From the NCBI GenBank assembly GCA_973895155.1, contig OZ316891.1, positions 9,734,001 to 9,798,000 on the forward strand: a stretch of DNA of 64,000 nucleotides. The letters are read 5' to 3'. The notes below the pieces were generated by a model. That model did no database searches and was not told where the DNA came from. It saw only the letters and a list, made by a program, of their open reading frames with translations. This document shows, piece by piece, positions 23,535 through 35,245 of the stretch. The stretch comes from Marsupella aquatica (lineage: Eukaryota; Marchantiophyta). The position numbers were made by a program, and so were the translations under genes. Position 1 is the first letter of the stretch. Every line of letters begins with the position of its first letter.

Positions 23535-26500
23535 ATTATTGTGACACGGGTAACGTGTCACTTGACCGAACCCAGGTCGTAGATTAGGACTTATACGGTC
23601 ATTAGGACCGTAGCCATAGCGTAGAATAGCACGTATAGCCGTCAAGTTGCCATTATGATTAGATTAGGAGTAGGTTAAGATAACCGAATAATTACGAGTT
23701 CAGGAAAGGGATTATTACGCACGACCGAGGTACGGTGGCGGCAGCGGAGTAAAAATCAGTTAGAAGAATCACGCTTGGACCGAGACGCCGACTTCAGCTC
23801 GTTATCAATGACCAAACGGCCTGACCTTCTCACGCTCGGGCTCGTCCAGGCACCCCCATAAGAGAGGAGCTGATGGCACTGCGGGCCATTCGCTCACGTT
23901 TACCTTTTTGGAATTCACGGATGCTGCCATCCGCTCGCCTTTTTGATTGAATCCAGTCGACCTTTACGAGGAAATTATCGAGGGAGAAGAGCGGAATGTG
24001 GCGAGATTTAGTCAGGACGAGCGAGGCCTCCGCGAAAAAGGACCAGCCAGGTGGGAACGTGGACGCAATGAACCGGACTACAAGGTTAGTATGACCCTCA
24101 CAGCCTTGGGATTTTGGACCTTGTTTGGCGAGGTAGGTGCTAAGTTCTCCAAGACTTACTGGTACTCTTGCCCCGAGAAAGCCGTTTACGAACGAAGGTA
24201 CGCAAAGCTGGTAACCAAGGTAGCACTAGTTAATTGCGACAGGACAGCCATCACCAGGGATTCTAGCTATAACGAGCTGCGAGACTACATCACCGAACTA
24301 TATCTCAGCGAGGAAGGGCTTAGATCGGTAGCAGACTGAGGCAATTCTTGAGGTTCCAGCTAAGTTCTTTAAGCTGAAGGGCAACCAGCGGCTTACTCAA
24401 GCGGAGTTCGACAAGATTCCGGGGTACCTAGACCAGCAGATCGCAGCCGAAAAGCGCCAAGAAGACATCAGCAGACAACGGGAAGCGGCGCGTAATCTCA
24501 CGTTCCTCGGGGAAAGCTCCAACGCCTTCAACTGGGATATGGCTACCCCAGCGCCTCAACCGATGACCACCGGAGTACCGCCGAACCAGTCCCAAGTCCG
24601 TCCAGTAATCAACGTGGAGTGTTCTTTGGGTTCCGAGCGAGCTAGTCCGCAACTCGAACAGCGTCCTCGTAAGCGGTCAAGGACTACGACGGCCCCCGAA
24701 TCAACACGGACCGATGCCGCGCCTGCACCTGCCCCGGCAAACCCCCCGACCAACCAGACCCGATGGCCCCCGGATAACCTGAAGTCCAACTTATTACAGG
24801 TAATCCGCGTCCCCGAGGTAGTCTGGATCGCGATCAAGAAACTCGAACATGCGGACTATCTCAAGGAGCATCAGTTGGAGCGGTTTGCCCACTTACTATG
24901 GAGGCCGTGCGCCGCCGGGCCGAAGGAGATTTGTGAGTTCATCTCCAATTTCGACACTGATGCGTCAACCACCAAGGTTTCGGGGCAGACCTTATCACTC
25001 ACAGAGCATCGGTTAACGCAAATTTTCGGCCTACCAACCGGGCCGGTGCCGGTGGAAATCCGAATTCGGGATAAGGAGTATACGCCGCGGCACTTCAAAC
25101 CCGAGGGTAAGACGGACAACGGATACAAGCAGGGGGCGTGCACCAACTTAACCTGTATGGAGCGGCTTAACTTCATACGGACTACCCTACACATGATTGA
25201 GCCACGATCCGAGATTTCCCTCTGCATAATCGTGCAGGTGGAACAGTACAAACGACGAAACTGGGCCCAATTCTTCTACTGAAGATTCTCAGGGGAGCTG
25301 AAGCGGGCTCAGGGGGGTATGGCTATTGGAGGGAAGACTTACTTGGGAAGTCATATCGCCATTATCCTCGCCTGGTACAAGGCACGGCGGGAGGCTAGAG
25401 GAAAGAATACGGCCACCTCAGCCCCGGGTAATGTCACCCCCGCCCCAGAGGAGGCAACCCCTACTACGCGGACTACTGTCCCTCAGACAAACCCTGAGCC
25501 GGAAGCCCCGACTAATACTCCGCAACCGCCCCCTGTGGAAATTCCATCGCCTCCTTCCGTTGAGCCTCCGCTACCTGCAGTACAACCACCCCCAATCCCT
25601 CCACCACCTGAAGAAACCTTCCCCTCCCCAGCACTGACTACGGAGGAGCTCATTGCCCCTGCCGAGGAACCACCGGTACCCGAGAGGATGGAGGACTACC
25701 AAGTAGCCCCGGGGACCATGGCCTACGACCTGGTCCAGAAGTTTAGCCAGACTATGTCTGGGGAGTTGGCGACATACATCGGACAACAAGTCTCGACGTA
25801 CTTTCAGCCAGCCTTCTTCATGTTAGAGCACCAACCACGGATCGTCAGCCGCTTGGAAGAAGAACTCATGGCGAAGGGGAATGAGATCGAGCGTCTCCAG
25901 ATGCTGGTAGAGCACCTCGAGGAGGAGGCAACGACCCGCCGCGAGGATTTAGTGTGCATTGTCGAACAGAGGGACGGACTAACCTAGGAGTTAAGAGGAG
26001 CGCAGGCCAAACTCAAGAAGCTGGACGACACCGTGCTTCAATTACGCTCAGAATCTTTGGCTCGGGTTACCAGCCTGACCGACCTCAACAAACAATTCCT
26101 GCAGGCAGCACAGCAGGTGGCTAGTCTCTCTGCCGAACGAGATAAATTGCTAGCGCAGGACCAGGTCCATCGCGACGCCATCGACCAGCTCAACTTGGAG
26201 GTGGCGCGGCTCCAGACTGAAGCCGATGAAGCTGCAAACAAGGCGGAGGAAGCATTACGGGACAACAAGGCTTTGCAGGACCGCGTCACCCTGCTCGTCC
26301 TCCAGCGGGGAAAACCTGGGCCCACCTCTGATCAAGGCGGCTCGAGGTCTCGCCCCGACAAGGGGACCAGCCCTGGTCCAACCACTGCACACACGTAAGG
26401 GGTAGTTAGCGAAGGGTAGAAGCAGGCGCCGCGCGAGGCGGTTAAGTCAGCGGCATCTTTTAGTTAGGCGTAACGACAGAATGACTGTCATTAGGCGCCG

Positions 26501-27386
26501 ATTAGCGGCAGTAGGAAGAATTAGGGCCGGTCAGTTAGGATCAGCCAACGTAGGATTGAGTCCATCAACAGACTAGAGTTGGTCAGTAGGCTTGGCCGCT
26601 GCCATTCCGGTTGGCACACTCGTAGTCGACGGTCAACCGGTCAGTGCAACGCGACCAGTAGTCAGCAGTTAGTTAGTCAGTAGGTAGTACCCCGGAAGGT
26701 AGTATCCTCCGGTTCTCTTCCGCTATGGTAGTATTTAGGCTTCCCCTTCCGCGATGGGAAGGGGGAGAAGGCTTAGTTATCTCAGCAGAAGAAAGGCGAG
26801 GCACGGGGAGTCCTGGCCTGAGTAGGGTCAGAGCGTACCAAGGAGTGAGAGCCAGAGTCGAGCTTGCTGGGCAAGTGCGAGGCAGGGCCTCGTAGAGACT
26901 GGGCATCAACTGCCATTGGGCCTGCTGACCCCCTTTGAAGTCGAGTCAACCATGTAAACTGATGCTTCGCTGAGTAAATGTAGTCTTTTCCCCCTAATGT
27001 TTTTGAGCGTAACTGGTGTTGTGTGTATGCTTTGTCCGGGCAAAGGCACCATTTTAAGGGACGTACCGGGTGCGGACTAATGGTAGGGATTGCCACTCAT
27101 TGCATGTCACAAGGTCCTATCACGTCGATGGCTTGAAAAGCCCCAAGTCGGGAGTTAGTCCGCGTCACTAACTGAGGGAAAATTCCAGCGGTGGAAAATA
27201 AATATACCTATGACAAGTACGAATTATGCGAGTGTTATACCAGTAAGTATAGCGACTTAGCCCGACTTAGGGCTATTGAAGGTCACTACACACCTCCTTG
27301 CCCGAACCCTCACCCCTACTGGTGGTCGAGGTCGCACCACGACACTAACCCGGATTTAAGGCCCAGGGTAGGGGTGCGACAATTAT
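23535..27386. mobile_element. Nested retroelement-like insertion with TG...CA ends
   Basis: An element at 23540-27381 starts TGTGACACGGG and ends GGGGTGCGACA, and is flanked by ATTAT on both sides (23535-23539, 27382-27386). A 5-bp duplication with TG...CA termini is the hallmark of LTR-retrotransposon integration. Base composition is distinctly more GC-rich than the host transposon. However, I cannot find a direct-repeat LTR pair: the start sequence does not recur near the right end, nor the end sequence near the left. No reverse transcriptase or integrase is visible. It may be a deletion or recombination product, or a non-autonomous large derivative. Confidence 0.6.
23947..26398 (+). pseudogene. 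Gag-like / plant transposon-domain protein, broken
   Basis: One long protein-like frame interrupted by a frameshift near 24335, an in-frame TGA at 25280-25282 and an in-frame TAG at 25985-25987; otherwise the frame is open for more than 800 codons. In order: a charged N-terminus, a basic Pro/Ala-rich linker with RPRKRSR, then a globular part (KEICEFISNF... LSLTEHRLTQIFGLPTG) that resembles the putative plant transposon protein domain found beside gypsy-type elements. A Pro/Glu-rich region and a long C-terminal coiled coil (about 25,850-26,300, heptad Leu/Ala/Glu) follow. No zinc knuckle or protease seen. Probably a structural protein of a retroelement; the identification is loose. Confidence 0.5.
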
Positions 27387-27711
27387 TGTACCAAACGTTT
27401 TTTTATGTCGCACACGGTGTTGTCGCTACTGTGAAATTGAAATGTTTTAATTAGTTTATCCACTCACTTTTATTGCATGCCTTACATGTAAATTGTATCG
27501 ATTGGCCTCCAATTATTGAACAATGCCATGCAATTGTCCGACACCTATCCATTGGAAATGACAGTATACCAATCATTGTTGGACGACATGAGTGCTTGAG
27601 AATCACTCCATGCAAGACTGAAAAACTGAAACTGTAACGTACATTCTTACTCACAAACATTTTACATTTTACTGAGCACGTACCTTCATATCTGTTGCAG
27701 GTGTCAGGGAA

Positions 27712-29947
27712 ATGGCGCGAACAAAGAACCAGGTAAGTCTTCAATGTCTTCACATAGTAGTTACATTTACAATGTACATGATTGAATGATGATTGCAGGA
27801 TTAGGGTACTATTTGCGCTCATTTACAATATTCATGCAGGTTACTATTCTCCCATGCCTCTAATTAAGTGTCAAACTTGCCTCAGTTTAGAGTTAGTTCA
27901 GAATGTTCTCTGTTGTTGCCCCATTATGTAACTCACTCTGTAACTCACTCTGTCATGGGTTTGTGTATTGTCAGGCTGCTAATCAAAGATTGGCTATGTG
28001 GAAGTCTCACACTCCGACCTCCCAGCCAACTGTCATGCACAGTCCCAAGTTAAATGTCCCCACCATGCCTGAACCAACCCCTCCGGTTCTTGCTCTACCA
28101 CCACCGCCCGCCCGTGAGGAAGCTTCATCTCAACCGCCCCCTATTCCTAGTGATGCACAGTGTTTGCTGACTCCCGTCCTGGCTCTACCAGCTCCATCAG
28201 CCTATGTCCCCAAGATTGTCAAGCCCCAATTGGCAATTGAAAGTGGCCCTGTTGTGCATACAATTTTAGCGCAAACCCATGCCACTGAAGACGACGATGT
28301 GGTCATGACGGCAGTATTGCCAGGTCCCTCCATCGGTGTGGTCCCTCCGACTACCGGGAAAAAGAGAAAATCCAACGCTGGTAAAGCAAACTTGAACACT
28401 CACACCAGGTTCACTCCACGAGCAGCAAAGGTTGGGATTCAGTATAGAGAGCACACCAGGATTGCGTCACAAGAACCAAAGGTGCCGCGTCAATCCAGCC
28501 AACATTCAGGTTGTGGGTTGGTCAGTGAAGAACCAGACCCAAAGACAAGCATCCGCAAAGAGCGGAAGTGTCAAGTGGACACACATTCTTCCCAAATTAA
28601 GAATGTGCCAAAGCTTGCAAAGTTCTGCAGATGTGCAGCTTTACCCGAGCCATGTGCACACTGCAAACTGGTAAGAACTATTCGTGCTCCAAGTCCCTCT
28701 GCAGGTACATATATGGTGTATTTCATTCTTGAGTTATACATGGCGCTCATGTCACAAATATTCTGCCCAATTGTGAACAGGAGTCAGACATAAGAAGCCA
28801 CGTCAAGGAGGGAGTTCATTTTTCTGTTTATGGGGCCGGTGCTGTTTGTAAGATGTTGCCATGCAAGAACATGGTTTTCAAAACCCAACGCACGTATGGG
28901 TGCCATGTTTTCAAGAAGCATGGCCTCATCAGCAAGGGAACCCCACCATCGTTGTACACAAATGACCCAGTTGCTCAACGGCAACGTGAAGCGCGGAACG
29001 CTGCTCGAAGGAAACAGCCTGGAGCTACAGCATCACCAAATTACGTGAATGTGAGGGGGACGTTGCGACAGCGATGGAGCATGGCAAAGAGATGGGTGAA
29101 GTGAGTTCCTCACTGAATCATTGCTCTTCACATTGTGCAAGTCCTGCTCTTTTCTTGAACTGACTAGCTGTAACAAAATTGTTATGTTGTTGTAGGTCAA
29201 CTACTCAATGCAAGTTTGTCACTAGATTTGAGGAAAACCGAGCACGAACTCCACAACCACCAGTTGAATCTGAAACTATATTCATAATTTTCTTCAAGTA
29301 CTTCATGCCTAAACCTGGCTTCCACGCATGGGATAGTCTCATAAGTGACCGCGATTGGGCTTGCCTGCAGGCATTGCTTCGACAATGCCCAGCCACATCG
29401 TACGTTTGTTCATGGGTGGAGCAAGCCCAAACTGACATTCGCGATGGTGCATATGCACATTTGGATGACTCTGACATTCAGCGCCTCACCAGAACTGCTT
29501 CAGTGTTGTCAACTTTCTTTGAGCCACTTGGTGGGTCGTTTGAAGCCATCGAAGTCCATGATGCCATGGCAGCGCAACGCAGAATGCTTTGTGAAGATGC
29601 CCTACAGTGGATGCAGCAAAAACGAGACAACCTATTGTGGGATGAGGAGCATGGATGGCCACGGTATCAGATTCTGGGTGATAACGAGTACAAGCAATGG
29701 AAGGCCATGCGCAAACAAAAGGCAATTAACACTTATAAGCCAAACATTGTGGCATTGTACAAGAAAGTTAACGGATGCACAGAAGCAGAAGCTATGAAGC
29801 AGGTATGGGTTTATTTACTCACCCTACCTCGGTTGGTCTTATTATTACATGTACCTTCTTCCCACAATAACATGTGCCACCTGGGATGTACAGGTGGAAT
29901 TGGAATCAGCTTGGACGGACACATCAGACGAGGACCAGATTTCATAG
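27712..29947 (+). CDS. Second transposon-encoded protein, basic with Cys cluster
   Basis: Five exons in phase: 27712-27732, 27975-28670, 28781-29100, 29196-29802, 29894-29947; 565 aa ending DTSDEDQIS. The N-terminus MARTKNQAANQR is followed by a Pro-rich linker, a nuclear-localisation-like KKRKS, and a Cys cluster CRCAALPEPCAHCK (about residues 226-238). Next is a second Cys/His stretch (VCKMLPCKN...TYGCHVFKKHG) and a helical, Trp-rich C-terminal part. It lies on the opposite strand to, and converges on, the transposase, the place of MURB in MuDR, but I see no sequence reason to call it MURB. After the stop the same frame stays open for 58 codons (to 30123), and an acidic repeat region follows in another frame, so the C-terminus may be truncated by a mutation. 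Role unknown; nuclear DNA-binding accessory factor is a guess. Confidence 0.6.
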
Positions 29948-30125
29948 TCTGATGCTGAGGAGAAGGATTCACAACTTTGCCTTGATGCAGATGCCGACGA
30001 CATGTTTGGACATGTACAACCCATTCTCGACATTGTTTTGGACACGCCCGATGCCGTAGTGGGACATGTGTCACCCAATGAGTTCAATGAACCAAGTCCT
30101 TTGGTGGAACCATTTGGACTCTAAT

Positions 30126-30258
30126 ATGGCAGTGCCCCAAGTGGAATCAGAGTCTGACATAGCAGTGCCCCAAGTTGAATCAGAGTCTGACATAGCAGTG
30201 CCCCTTTGTGAACCAGAATCTAATATACCGGTGCCCACAGTGGAACCCGACTCACCTG
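30126..30258 (+). repeat. 33-bp minisatellite encoding an 11-residue acidic repeat
   Basis: Four consecutive units, the first two nearly identical (AVPQVESESDI twice), the third and fourth diverged (AVPLCEPESNI, PVPTVEPDSPE). The period is a multiple of three, and changes keep a V/P-x-V-E-x-E/D-S pattern, consistent with former coding use as the tail of the preceding gene. The frame continues to 30410 (...SLVEILERITSASTKCADVQ...). Confidence 0.7.
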
Positions 30259-31005
30259 AGGGGAATTCCAGGTGGGCTCATCCGTTGTTGGATCCACTTC
30301 CACGTAGTGCCCCTGAGTCACTCGTGGAAATCTTGGAACGAATTACATCAGCGTCAACAAAGTGCGCCGATGTTCAGAAATTGTTGGACACCTTGGACAC
30401 TCCTAAGTGAGCCAGTTTTCTGAGGCATTGAGATTAGGCCCATTTTTTGCCCACAAGATACATATTATATGAACGTCTTGGGGGGCTATCGGCACTACCT
30501 GAAGTTCACTTAAGCTTTTCCCATGCATTTTAGTGTAAGACTCAGGTTGTAATTAGTTCTGTAGCGGGCCATAGATTTTGGTGGAGGAATGACGGTTGCC
30601 CTTCACCATATAGTACAACACATGCAATTCAGCCCCACGAGGCTTGTTGGTCCCGTGCCTGTAAGTTTGCGTGCATAAATATAATACAAGTTTGCATTAC
30701 TCAGACTCAACTTGTACACATTGGAATGAAATTTTGCCCCGCTATTTTATGATTTGTACATATATATCTCATTGCAACTACGGTGAAAGGTGGAATTAAT
30801 AGTGCAGTGGGTTCTGACTGGAAAATGTAAACTTGTGACTCCAGTTGTGCGTGTTTCACGAATGCGCTATGATATGGACATGTACTCTCTGCGTGAATTA
30901 AAAATGCATTCGAATAGTGACTGGATGCCAAAGACATTGAAGCAAAGCGAACCAATGAAACTTTTTACTTATTGGCAGAGTGAAGTGGTCATACTGGTCA
31001 TATAT

Positions 31006-34000
31006 CTAGTCGTCCTTAATGGACACTACAGTTTGACTGACTTCGGCTGGTGTCCAAACGGTGGACGACACTCCTGCAGAAAAAGCCCGTAAAATTTGAT
31101 CAAAATTGGGTGACATTGCCCAGGCTTGGCTTGAACCTAATTGTATATTTCCAATAATCCCCATTGTTGTCTGGCTTAGAGGGGCGTTAAGCACGCATGA
31201 TTGTGAGGCATGTGTGAGAACATCTTGTAGTGGGAATGGAGCGCATGCTCGACTTTTGTTGTTCCTCCCGGCCTTGGCAGTTGTGGGGGCGATTGTTTTG
31301 TGTGTGCGCTTAGTCTGTGCGCTGGAATTGACTTTATGTCCGTCGGTGCGATCTGTCAAAGCATGGCACATGTCTGCCAGCGCGTCTATGGACTCCTTCT
31401 CGAATTTGGTCTGGAATGACACTGGTTTCTCCTTTCTCTTGGCGTGGACTTTGTCAGGTGCATTTGCTCCAGACACTAAATTTTGCAAATCTCCCTCTGG
31501 GTATGGAGCCTGGTTCTCTTTGTTGTTCTTGTCATTGCACCCATCAATTTGTCAACCCAGCCTCGTTTCCTGACGATACTTCTGTCAGTACCTTCGCCTG
31601 GAGTGAGTCATGGCCCAACTGTCTCTCTAGCTTTCCTACATTTGTTGTGCCTCCCTCTTGAGAATGGATTCCACCCAGTGTTTCAAGTCAGCCAAAGCTT
31701 GCTTAGCCAGGGTTGGGTGGTATGAGATGGAGTCATAGCAAGCCCTTACGACTACTTGGAACTCCTTGAAAGGCGGTGATACTTCGATATCCTGCGTGAC
31801 ATCCGGGGATCCTGCCTCCCAAATATCCTCATTGTCGTATGTGAGAGTGATATTGCCTACCTCCGTGGGCAATGTTGGATTATCTCCTTTGCTGACATTG
31901 AAGTGGTGGTCTAGGCTGCCTGAAAAAGAGCCAAATTTTGTTCCCAGCTGATGCAGAATTTCCAACTCAGACATCTTCTGTGTAAGCAACAGAACTTTGA
32001 TCTGCACATGAAACCCGAGATCCCATCGCGGATGAGAATGTGCATGGAAAGGGTGAGAAGACCAGAAGCGTGTTGTAAGTAACCAACTTATTGATTGCTA
32101 CTGTATCTTACCTGATGTTTGCATGCATTTCCCTGCAGTGAGAACCTGCATGTACATGAGCAGGTGTCCTTGTCCCAGTCTATGACTACATGTTCTTTGG
32201 GTCCCACACCATAATTCTTTGATGACGTGCTCCGAACTGAGGCGCAAGAGGCCAAACCACAATGAAAAGTGGTGACGTAGTCATCTGGGATACCCTTAGC
32301 GCGCTGTAGGGACTTGTGCACATGCCCTTAAATGGTCCTGTTCCTAATGCGGCCTTGGAATTTATCAGCACAGATGCACCAATAGTGGTTCTCAAGCACT
32401 CTTAGTCGCCCAAGTAGCCAAGGTATGGAGCGACCTGTAATACTGTACCGACCCGCCTTCAACTCCATCTTTAGAGTGTGATGCCAGCGCTCAATACCCC
32501 CATTTGTGTTCTGGTTGGCGTGATTGTAAGCTCGTAACTTCACTGCCCAACTACACACTTTGTTGTGCCATTCTCGTTTGTAATAAACGACAAATCCTGG
32601 TTGTGTGTTTCTCCATCGATCCATGAAGGCTTCAGACTCTTCACTCAAATCTGCAGGGAACATTATGCTGTCGTTAGGTAGACAGCCATATAGACTGAGT
32701 TATAGACTTCAGGACTTGTTTGAAATGATTGTCACATGGAGGAAGAAATAATTGAGCTCACCTAGCCCGTTTGAATACATGATAGCCCCTAAATCAGCAT
32801 TAATCTGGGCTTTCGCAAATGGGCAAAAGACTTTCGAGATGATGTTCTTTGTCCAGGCCCTTCGAACGTGCCAAATGCAAAAAGTAATATGCACGTCTAG
32901 GAATACCTGCCTGAATGAATGAACTCAAGAAGAACACATTTGATTAATTACCATGCATGTGGCAGTTTTTGTTGAGGTGCAGCGGAATTCATCACGAAAG
33001 GCTTTTGTTACACAGACAATAAGCGGGATAATATACCTGATTGCTACGTGCTCCTCATCAGCTACGTCAATTATCCAACAGGTTGGCGTCCAAGGGAGGG
33101 TGAGATTCATTTCAGCCCTCCTGGCATTGACACGATCCTTCAGGGCATTCAAAGCTCGGCTAACATGCACAGCTTTGTACGTTTGCATCAGCGCAAAAGC
33201 AACGGGAATGGCATTCTGGAATTTGTCAAAGACAACCACCGTGTAAAAAGGAAACTGCAAAACAGAAAATCCCACCAAAACCCCCGAATTATCAGGTGGA
33301 TTCAGAGTGTCATACACGACTGCAGCAAGGTATGTGAATCTTACTTGATAGATGGTTATGCCTTACCCCGAGGTGATTCGTGCCAAACATGGCATCAAAT
33401 GCTACTGGCCCCTCATGCCCAAGTTGGGCTAGCTTCTTTTGTTGCCAAGGAGACGACCACACGAGAATGAAAGGCTGGTTGTCTGCTTTCACCTGAGGCT
33501 GATACAACAGAACTTGCTCTTCATTCTGAAGGACCCAGAGTTTTGTGGCTTGTGCTTTGTCCGAGCAATAGTCGGGTTCACACCGTCGCATACAATCCCG
33601 CATAGTTTGCACATCCTTAGGAGTGAGCTGCATGTCTCTGGACATGATGACATCAGCATCCTCATCCGGGTGCTCCTTACGCCACCTAGTCAGAATTTCC
33701 TCTAGATGTGCATCCACAATTGCCCTGGCAGTCAAGCCTGCCCTCAGGTATCGTTCAATTTTGGTCCTCAGCTTCAACGAGATTCTTGGAGCAATATATA
33801 TGTGCATTTGATTCAAAGGCTGTGGGGTCTTTCAGGCCATGGCAAATCTTACCACGCCTATCCAAGTGATCTTTTCGGATCCACTTGATCAATACAGCCC
33901 CAGGTCGATCCTCATATTTTGTGGAGGTAAATGAACATCTGCAGCCACGACGTACAGACATTCCTGCATGATGAGATCCAAGTTGAAGGTGAGTGACAGT

Positions 34001-34580
34001 TTCTTACTCGACTTCAAAACAGCAAAAGGTAGTAATCCCAATGCAAACATTGTAATTCTGAGCCCAGAAATAGAGGTTCACCTATTAATGTTTTCTTCTT
34101 GAGAAAGATCCTTGCTTCATGGCATTTGAGTTTGTCTGGTACCTTGGTTGATTTCCAGCCTCGATAATCCTCAAGCCCATAACAGCAGCAATATAACGTA
34201 GTTGTCTTGACCAATGGACCTATCTTATAGATGCGGCTCTCTACCATCTGTCGGGTAGTGAATTGTGTATGGAAGTAGTCCCACATATTCTCAACCCAAA
34301 TGAAATCTTTCAGTCTTCCCTCTGGAATCCAAGCATAATCAAATTTTGAACCAAACCATTCAAGAGCAGTAAGTTCGAATTCACCAGGGCGCGGATTCTG
34401 TATTTTATCACATCTCAAATATTCAGAGTGGCTTTTGCGCATGGGTGGAGTAACTGGTGGCACACACTCATTGTTAACCTCATGGATAGTAAGGCCACGT
34501 AAATGCTCCAACACAACATCCAATGCATCTGGTTGCGCAAATTCCTCTCTGGAAATGTGCAGCTCCTCACTGGCGTCCAT
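31006..34580 (-). pseudogene. MULE-type transposase with SWIM zinc finger, frameshifted
   Basis: Reads inward from the right inverted repeat, ATG at 34580. Exons by splice sites and phase: 34580-34082, 33963-33367, 33254-33037, 32910-32762, 32650-32112, 32001 onward, with a C-terminal exon stopping at 31006. Catalytic-core features: PVAFDAMFGTNHLG then FPFYTVVVFDKFQNAIPVAF (first Asp block), PTCWIIDVADEEHVAIR (second Asp), VHITFCIWHVRRAW (C-x-W-H motif of MULE transposases), NGGIERWHHTLK (region of the Glu), and a SWIM finger C-x-C-x8-C-x-H (CTCRFSLQGNACKH). Two lesions: a frame change at a short AT run near 33,797, and an in-frame TAA at 32328-32330 between the core and the SWIM finger. The rest is well kept, so decay is recent. 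The C-terminal part is basic and low in recognisable motifs. Confidence 0.85.
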
Positions 34581-34921
34581 TATGTGTATATGTTGTATGT
34601 TTGTCCTCGCATCCCTTGAGATCCTCTATTGTTCAAAAGGATCGCACATTGGCAAACGCTGGCGCTCCTTCACACAACCAAGTGTGAGTGTTCAGAAGTT
34701 AGCACGCTGCTACCACGCGCCTCATTCATTTTGGCAGATTGCACGACATTCCTGATCATTCGTGAGTACACACTGTTGTGGCAGAGAATGAGAATGTAAT
34801 AGAATGTGCAGAGTGCCTTCCAACATTCCCTCTTGGACTCGACACATGCCAGACCCCGTCCCGCTCAATTAGAAACAATATTCCACATTTGAATGCGTAC
34901 ATAATGGATTTAGGTGCATTA

Positions 34922-35237
34922 CCCTCCAGTATGTAATTTGCTCATACTGGACGCCCGATACATTGTCGGGCATAAGAAGGGACGCAACCCGAGAGGTGCG
35001 GTTTACAGCCGGTGCGGGCCCGAGAGGGTTCCCAGATGAATAGGGACAGGGCAGTGGTAGTTTTGGGGACAGGTACGTGCGGGAGTTCAATGGTCCATAA
35101 GGGACACGCTGCCCGATTTCAGTACGGACTGCCCAAAACAGGAAACGGATGTAAGCGTGGCAGTGTCGAGTGTAATACCCTGTAAACCCTCCCTCTCGCC
35201 TCATTAATGTGCATCGATATTTGGAATCGTGCTGAAT
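34922..35237 (-). repeat. Right terminal inverted repeat
   Basis: Inverted copy of 21903-22212. It is about six bases longer because the left copy has small deletions. It lies about 340 bp upstream of the transposase start codon, so it is the likely promoter, as in MuDR. Confidence 0.9.
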
Positions 35238-35245
35238 CGAGAAAG
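35238..35245. repeat. Target site duplication (right) of the 13.3-kb transposon
   Basis: CGAGAAAG, identical to 21895-21902. Confidence 0.7.

Larger units (their letters stand above)
21903..35237. mobile_element. 13.3-kb Mutator-like transposon with long terminal inverted repeats
   Basis: Class II element bounded by inverted repeats of 310 bp (21903-22212) and 316 bp (34922-35237) and an exact 8-bp target duplication. It carries a MULE-type transposase pseudogene read inward from the right end, and two + strand genes read inward from the left, one starting just inside the left inverted repeat. Convergent genes driven from the two ends is the MuDR layout. A 3.84-kb nested insertion (23540-27381) lies between the + strand genes; without it the element would be about 9.5 kb. 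The transposase carries one frameshift and one in-frame stop, so this copy is probably not autonomous, though the terminal repeats remain about 95 percent alike by eye, suggesting a young insertion. Confidence 0.88.

Noticed and set aside
31106-31573. 155-codon plus-strand frame
   Set aside because: Antisense to the C-terminal exon of the transposase; hydrophobic pattern is the complement of a basic protein.
33048-33470. 140-codon plus-strand frame
   Set aside because: Antisense of the transposase catalytic-core exons.
21895-35245. hAT or KDZ/Zisupton assignment because of the 8-bp duplication
   Set aside because: The transposase core (DAMFGTN, C-x-W-H-V, SWIM) fits MULE better; kept only as an alternative in the findings.
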